DNA of 10,407 nucleotides, from NCBI GenBank assembly GCA_043736395.1, contig JAYTCQ010000076.1, positions 1 to 10,407 of the forward strand, written 5' to 3'. The position numbers and the translations under genes are program-made. The notes under the pieces were generated by a model, which was not told the origin of the DNA, made no database searches, and worked only from the letters and a program-made list of their open reading frames with translations. Shown one piece after another: positions 6,490 to 10,407 of the stretch (its first letter is position 1; each line of letters starts with the position of its first letter). Origin of the DNA: JAFDVL01 sp043736395. GTDB taxonomy: Bacteria > Acidobacteriota > Blastocatellia > RBC074.

Positions 6490-8946
6490 ATTCAACCAAT
6501 ATTTTTCCAGCCGAAAATCACACTTGAAAAATCTCGCCACTCATCAGACCCCCTTCCCGCCTCCGGTATTATCTGCTTCCACTGCGGCGAATTATGTGAG
6601 CAGGGCGCAGATACATCACAGGGAAAATCTTTTTGCTGTGTCGGCTGCCGAACAGTGTATGAATTATTACAGGCCAACAATTTGTGCGGTTATTACAATT
6701 TTGAAAAACGTAGAACCCCGTTATTTAAAACCGCTCGTATCTCTAGATTTGATTTTTTAGATGATGAAACCATCCGCCCCCATCTGATTCAATTCAGCGA
6801 CGGGATTATTGCGCGTACGACGTTACGATTGCCCCGGATTCATTGTGCTTCGTGCATTTGGTTGCTTGAAAATCTTTTTAAAATCAACCCGGCTATTTTG
6901 CGCGCTGAGGTCAATTTTCTAAAAAAGGAAATTGCCATCACGTTCCGCGAACAGGAAATAAAATTCAGCGAAATCGCCACCCTCTTAACCAAGCTTGGAT
7001 ACGAGCCGGAAATTCAACTTGATGCCCGAGCCGCCCCAAATCAGACGACGAACAAGCAACGAAAATTGTATTTACAAGTGGGCTTAGCGGGCTTTGCTTT
7101 TGGCAATGTGATGCTCTTCAGCTTCCCGGATTATTTGGACAGCACCGGAATTTTGAGCGCTCAATTCAAAAACTTTTTTGGCTGGCTGAGCATCGCGCTG
7201 GCCACTCCTGTGCTGTTATTCAGCGCTTCCGATTATTTTATTTCGTCGTGGTTCGCGCTTCGTCAACGCAAATTTTCATTGGACGTTCCAGTTGCATTAG
7301 GAATGAGCGCACTCTATTTTCGCAGTGTCTTCGACATCGTGAGCGGTCACAGCACAGGCTATTTAGATTCCTTCACCGGACTCGTATTTTTCCTGCTTAT
7401 CGGCAAAATTTTTCAACAGAAAACTTTTGCCGCTCTTTCGTTTGATCGTGATTACGCCTCTTATTTTCCATTGTCGGTGGCTTTAATTAAAGACAAAAAC
7501 GAAGTGTACGTGCCAGTTGCAAAGCTTAAAAAAGATGATGAGATTTTTGTGCGAAATCAAGAAATTGTCCCAGCTGACAGCCGCTTGCTTTCTTCGCAGG
7601 CGTCAATTGATTACAGCTTTGTGACCGGCGAATCCGTCCCGGTTCTTGTCAACTGCGGCGAACTTGTATACGCAGGCGGGCGCATTGTCGGAGCAGGCGC
7701 GAATTTTTCCGTCGTCAAGGAAGTCTCCCACAGTTACCTGACACAGCTGTGGAATCACGAAACGTTTCGCAAAATCAAAGGTTCCTCGCTGCTGACTGTT
7801 TCTGATGCTTTTGGTAAATATTTCACTTTATTAGTTGGGGTAATCGCGATTGCTTCCGCGTTATTCTGGTTGCCTGATGTTGATAAAGCCGTCAACGTTT
7901 TCACTGCCGTTTTGATCATCGCTTGTCCGTGCGCCTTAACGTTGGCTGCGCCTTTCACACTTGGCGCGGCAGTCACGATTTTCGGCAAAGCAAAATTCTA
8001 TCTAAAAAACATTGGCGTAGTCGTAGATTTAGCGGCGGTCAATTCCATCGTATTCGATAAAACCGGAACGCTGACGACCAGCGAATCATCCAAAGCGGAA
8101 TTTTATGGATTGCCACTTACCGCAGAAGAGATAACGATGATTGCGACTTGCTTGAAATCTTCGACTCATCCCTTAAGTCGTCAAATTGTCACAAGCCTGC
8201 CTTCATCATTAAATTTCATCCCTGCAAAAGACTTGCAGGAAATTGCGCATTGTGGAATTTTAGGCAATGTTGACGGGCATTCTATAGCGGTTGGCTCCGC
8301 TTCCTGGATTAGCAAATTAACAATTTTTCCGACACTCAATAGAGCGTCTTCCGTTCACATCGCGATTGATGGAAAGTATCGCGGCTACTTTCACTTTCGT
8401 AATTCTTATCGTGAGGGCTTAACAAAACTGTTGAGCAGGTTATCAATCCAAAATGATCTTTATTTGCTTTCAGGTGATAACGACAATGAGCGAATGAATT
8501 TATCATCGCACTTCCCTTCTCAGCATCTTTCTTTTTATCAAACACCCGAAGATAAATTGCGCTTCGTGAAATCTCTCCAGGCCAAGCAGAAAAATGTCGC
8601 AATGATCGGCGATGGATTGAACGACGCAGGCGCGTTACAACAAAGTAATGTGGGAATTGCTATCAGTGAAGATACAAGCGCTTTCACACCTGCCTGCGAT
8701 GCAATATTAGCTGCCGAACACCTTCATCAATTGCCAGTGTATTTTGCTTTTGCGCGCTATGCTTTACGCGTCCTGATGGTGTGTTTTTTACTTTCACTCG
8801 TCTATAATTTTGTCGGATTAAGCTTTGCCGTCTCCGGAAAATTATCACCACTTATCACAGCCATTCTCATGCCAATGAGTTCTCTCTCAGTCGTAGCCAT
8901 CGCTTGGGGCGCGATGAAGATTCGGGAACACCAAATAAGCAGTTGA
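6490..8946 (+). CDS. ccoI: copper-transporting P1B-type ATPase, CcoI/FixI subgroup
   Basis: With the proposed ATT start the protein has 818 residues, usual for CcoI/FixI. In order: an N-terminal cysteine-rich metal-binding domain (C29, C32, C36, C49, C50, C53, with CFHCG and FCCVGC); one HMA-type domain with CASC at 119-122; eight membrane segments at about 193-216, 229-252, 265-285, 293-308, 445-461, 468-492, 760-780 and 787-808; TGES at 379-382; CPC at 479-481 in helix 6; phosphorylated D523 in DKTGT; HP at 560-561; GDGLND at 707-712. YN in helix 7 and MxxSS in helix 8 fit the Cu(I) class. The family exports Cu(I) across the inner membrane at the cost of ATP, feeding cytochrome oxidase assembly rather than detoxification. 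No ccoNOP or ccoS gene is in view, so the oxidase link rests on subgroup resemblance. The first canonical start, GTG 6655, lies inside the conserved CRTVYELL block and would remove all six N-terminal cysteines. Confidence 0.93.
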   Translation: MQPIFFQPKITLEKSRHSSDPLPASGIICFHCGELCEQGADTSQGKSFCCVGCRTVYELLQANNLCGYYNFEKRRTPLFKTARISRFDFLDDETIRPHLIQFSDGIIARTTLRLPRIHCASCIWLLENLFKINPAILRAEVNFLKKEIAITFREQEIKFSEIATLLTKLGYEPEIQLDARAAPNQTTNKQRKLYLQVGLAGFAFGNVMLFSFPDYLDSTGILSAQFKNFFGWLSIALATPVLLFSASDYFISSWFALRQRKFSLDVPVALGMSALYFRSVFDIVSGHSTGYLDSFTGLVFFLLIGKIFQQKTFAALSFDRDYASYFPLSVALIKDKNEVYVPVAKLKKDDEIFVRNQEIVPADSRLLSSQASIDYSFVTGESVPVLVNCGELVYAGGRIVGAGANFSVVKEVSHSYLTQLWNHETFRKIKGSSLLTVSDAFGKYFTLLVGVIAIASALFWLPDVDKAVNVFTAVLIIACPCALTLAAPFTLGAAVTIFGKAKFYLKNIGVVVDLAAVNSIVFDKTGTLTTSESSKAEFYGLPLTAEEITMIATCLKSSTHPLSRQIVTSLPSSLNFIPAKDLQEIAHCGILGNVDGHSIAVGSASWISKLTIFPTLNRASSVHIAIDGKYRGYFHFRNSYREGLTKLLSRLSIQNDLYLLSGDNDNERMNLSSHFPSQHLSFYQTPEDKLRFVKSLQAKQKNVAMIGDGLNDAGALQQSNVGIAISEDTSAFTPACDAILAAEHLHQLPVYFAFARYALRVLMVCFLLSLVYNFVGLSFAVSGKLSPLITAILMPMSSLSVVAIAWGAMKIREHQISS

Positions 8947-9231
8947 TCTTGAGCTTGCAATCTTCTTTTTGTGATTTATAGAATGCTCGTAGGTAGATTG
9001 ACTCAAGTGCGGCGTATGCAGCATAATGCAAATTCAATCGCCTAAATGAGATAATAGAAGCCATAATTTGATTTCCTGGGCCGCTGGCGATTTGAATGGC
9101 ATAAAATTTAGACATTATCAAGAAACAGCAAACTTAGGAACCTATCGAGGCTTAGAGAACGAAGCCAATTTTGTTTCGGTAAGTTTCATCCTCGTTTTTA
9201 AAAATCTATTTAGCAGGAAAAGGAATGGCCT
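8947..9231. other. intergenic region before the GAF-domain gene
   Basis: These 285 bases hold no convincing gene. A weak promoter-like pair, TTGCAA (8955-8960) and TATAGA (8977-8982) with 16-base spacing, could drive the GAF gene, leaving a leader of about 240 bases. A short hairpin GGCTT/AAGCC (9149-9153 and 9162-9166) is followed by AATTTTG and is too weak to call a terminator. No strong terminator follows the ATPase stop. Confidence 0.4.
9220..9224 (+). promoter_or_regulatory. ribosome-binding site of the GAF-domain gene
   Basis: AAGGA, part of a longer AGGAAAAGGA purine tract (9215-9224), lies 7 bases before ATG 9232. An overlapping ATG at 9225 gives only a five-codon frame ending at TGA 9240-9242, so it is not the gene start. 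Confidence 0.6.
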
Positions 9232-10407
9232 ATGGCGAGTGAGGAACAGGCGCTTGACCTTATTGCCGCGTTAAGCGAGATACCATCAAAGTATAAGGCT
9301 CGGGACAGCGCGATTCAGCGAATTGCCGAGCTAGGGCAGCTAGGCATGGGGGCATTCGCGTGTTCATTGGTGACCGTAGATTTGAAATCTAGGCAAATGA
9401 AGCAAATTGCCTGTAAAAGCGTGAATCAGGAATTTGAGCTGTACATGGCAAGACTAGAATTTGGTATTGGAGGTACTACTAGCGTTGAGTTTGATTTGAT
9501 TGAAAAAGGCGAACCCATCGAGAAATACGAGTTACAAAATGGGGGGCAGGGCGTTGCTGATCCGGAGGTTGTGCGTAAATATGGGCTAACCTCTTTGATG
9601 GGTTACCCTCTTTACTCTGATGGTGAATTGTTTGGGTATATCAATACTATCTCTAATGAGGAGAGAAAGTTTAGTGTTGCTGAAAAACAACTGATGAGAG
9701 TCTTGGCACAGCAAGCTGTAATTGTAATTGAGAAGTTTGATAGCCAAAATATCGTGTCTGCTCTAAACGATCTGTCACGTCGTTTGGTCGTTAAATCGCC
9801 GCAAGCATTTCTATACGAAGCCTGCGAAAAAGCCTGTGAGATGTTCTCCGCGCCTGTGTGTGTCGTCTGGCGACTTGATGTACGAAATGAACAGTTTGCT
9901 ATTGAGGCTGCAAGTAGCGAAGTAGATGATGATTATCGAAAATTGAGGTTACCTCTTGCTGACGGGCGAGTGAAGAACCATCTTAATCATAGTAGAGTAT
10001 CGTACTTATCGAATATTAGTGCCGCCCGCTCAAAATATGTTCACTCTGAAGCTGCACAAAATCGGGGATGGAACTCTTTGCTCAGTGCTCCAATGTGGGC
10101 TGAGGACAGAATATTTGGCTTTTTAGATATTTACACACGAGAGCAACGGCACTATACCTCGCTTGAGCGAAACCAACTTCGCTATTTCGCCGATCAGGTG
10201 GCGCTATCTTTTCAAAAAGCCGAGTTACTCAAGAAAGGTGAATATAGTAAACGGCTTGAGAAATTATTAGAAATAATGTTGCAAATGGCAGAAGCTACCA
10301 GTAAAAAAGAAGTACTCAAACTATTACTTAGCGGAGGATTAGATCTGGTAGAAAAAGGAGATGGACTAATTAGGTTATTACATTATCGGACAGGGGTTCT
10401 GGAGATT
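9232..10407 (+). CDS. multi-GAF-domain sensor protein, C-terminus beyond window
   Basis: ATG 9232 opens 392 codons that run off the right edge without a stop. AAGGA (9220-9224), 7 bases before the ATG, supports the start; the ATG at 9225 gives only five codons. Residues about 25-166 form one GAF domain, with its typical ending (SLMGYPLYSDGELFGYIN, then FSVAEKQLMRVLAQQAVIVIE). Residues about 187-330 form a second (SLLSAPMWAEDRIFGFLDIY, then LERNQLRYFADQVALSFQKA). After a charged linker helix (331-350) a third similar domain appears to start near 350. GAF domains bind small ligands such as cyclic nucleotides, haem or bilins, and pass the signal to an output domain, which here lies beyond the window. 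No bilin-attachment cysteine or GGDEF, kinase or HTH motif is seen so far. There is no signal peptide, so it should be cytoplasmic. It is probably transcribed independently of the ATPase. Confidence 0.85.
   Translation, partial: MASEEQALDLIAALSEIPSKYKARDSAIQRIAELGQLGMGAFACSLVTVDLKSRQMKQIACKSVNQEFELYMARLEFGIGGTTSVEFDLIEKGEPIEKYELQNGGQGVADPEVVRKYGLTSLMGYPLYSDGELFGYINTISNEERKFSVAEKQLMRVLAQQAVIVIEKFDSQNIVSALNDLSRRLVVKSPQAFLYEACEKACEMFSAPVCVVWRLDVRNEQFAIEAASSEVDDDYRKLRLPLADGRVKNHLNHSRVSYLSNISAARSKYVHSEAAQNRGWNSLLSAPMWAEDRIFGFLDIYTREQRHYTSLERNQLRYFADQVALSFQKAELLKKGEYSKRLEKLLEIMLQMAEATSKKEVLKLLLSGGLDLVEKGDGLIRLLHYRTGVLEI

Noticed and set aside
6524..6760. Plus-strand 78-codon frame from TTG 6524
   Set aside because: It overlaps the conserved N-terminal domain of the ATPase in another frame and has no Shine-Dalgarno sequence; it matters only as a possible true start if one base is missing from the assembly.
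8867..9121. Minus-strand 84-codon frame overlapping the ATPase 3' end and the following gap
   Set aside because: There is no ribosome-binding site before its ATG, half of it is antisense to the conserved last helix of the ATPase, and the protein resembles nothing known.
9068..9274. Plus-strand 68-codon frame from TTG 9068
   Set aside because: It overlaps the start of the GAF-domain gene in another frame, has no ribosome-binding site and shows no recognisable features.
1..10407. CRISPR array, tRNA or rRNA genes, insertion sequences
   Set aside because: No regularly spaced repeats, cloverleaf with acceptor end, rRNA core sequence or transposase frame was seen on either strand.

Overview
The window looks like chromosomal DNA from a Gram-negative, probably aerobic or microaerobic bacterium. 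Base composition is mixed: one 60-base line inside the first gene counts 58% G+C, while 5761-5880 counts 21%. The style of the proteins (very large uncharacterised proteins with carboxypeptidase-regulatory-like beta-sandwich domains, multi-GAF sensors, a CcoI/FixI-type copper ATPase beside a short TraR/DksA protein) would fit Acidobacteriota, perhaps Blastocatellia, or a Bacteroidota/Chlorobi-like lineage. That placement is an inference from gene style only; no rRNA or other phylogenetic marker is present.

Layout. Left half, minus strand: two large genes run leftward. The upstream one (5269 to 3095, 724 aa) and the downstream one (2995 to beyond base 1, at least 998 codons) are separated by 97 bases holding a strong hairpin at 3041-3070. 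They probably form one transcription unit. The second gene starts with a double helix-hairpin-helix domain and continues into a beta-sandwich domain, a coiled coil, a glycine-zipper-like segment and a distinctive His/Cys motif. Neither gene has a clear signal peptide or a function I can name.

Centre: an AT-rich divergent intergenic region (5270-6127) separates the leftward pair from rightward genes. It contains several inverted repeats (the best is a perfect 10-bp arm pair at 5483-5512), a candidate promoter with a perfect TATAAT, a doubtful 81-codon frame, and a startless cysteine-rich minus-strand reading frame (5911-6120) resembling a zinc ribbon.

Right half, plus strand: a short C4 zinc-finger TraR/DksA protein (6128-6466) is followed 23 bases later by a complete P1B-type copper-transporting ATPase of the CcoI/FixI subgroup. 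The ATPase frame clearly extends upstream of the first canonical start codon (GTG 6655): the family's N-terminal cysteine-rich metal-binding domain is encoded at 6571-6657. No in-frame ATG, GTG or TTG lies upstream, so an ATT at 6490 behind a good ribosome-binding site, or a sequence error, must be invoked. The pair suggests a unit for copper delivery to a periplasmic or membrane cuproenzyme, such as a haem-copper oxidase, with a regulatory partner. After a 285-base gap, a multi-GAF-domain sensor protein begins at 9232 and runs off the right edge.
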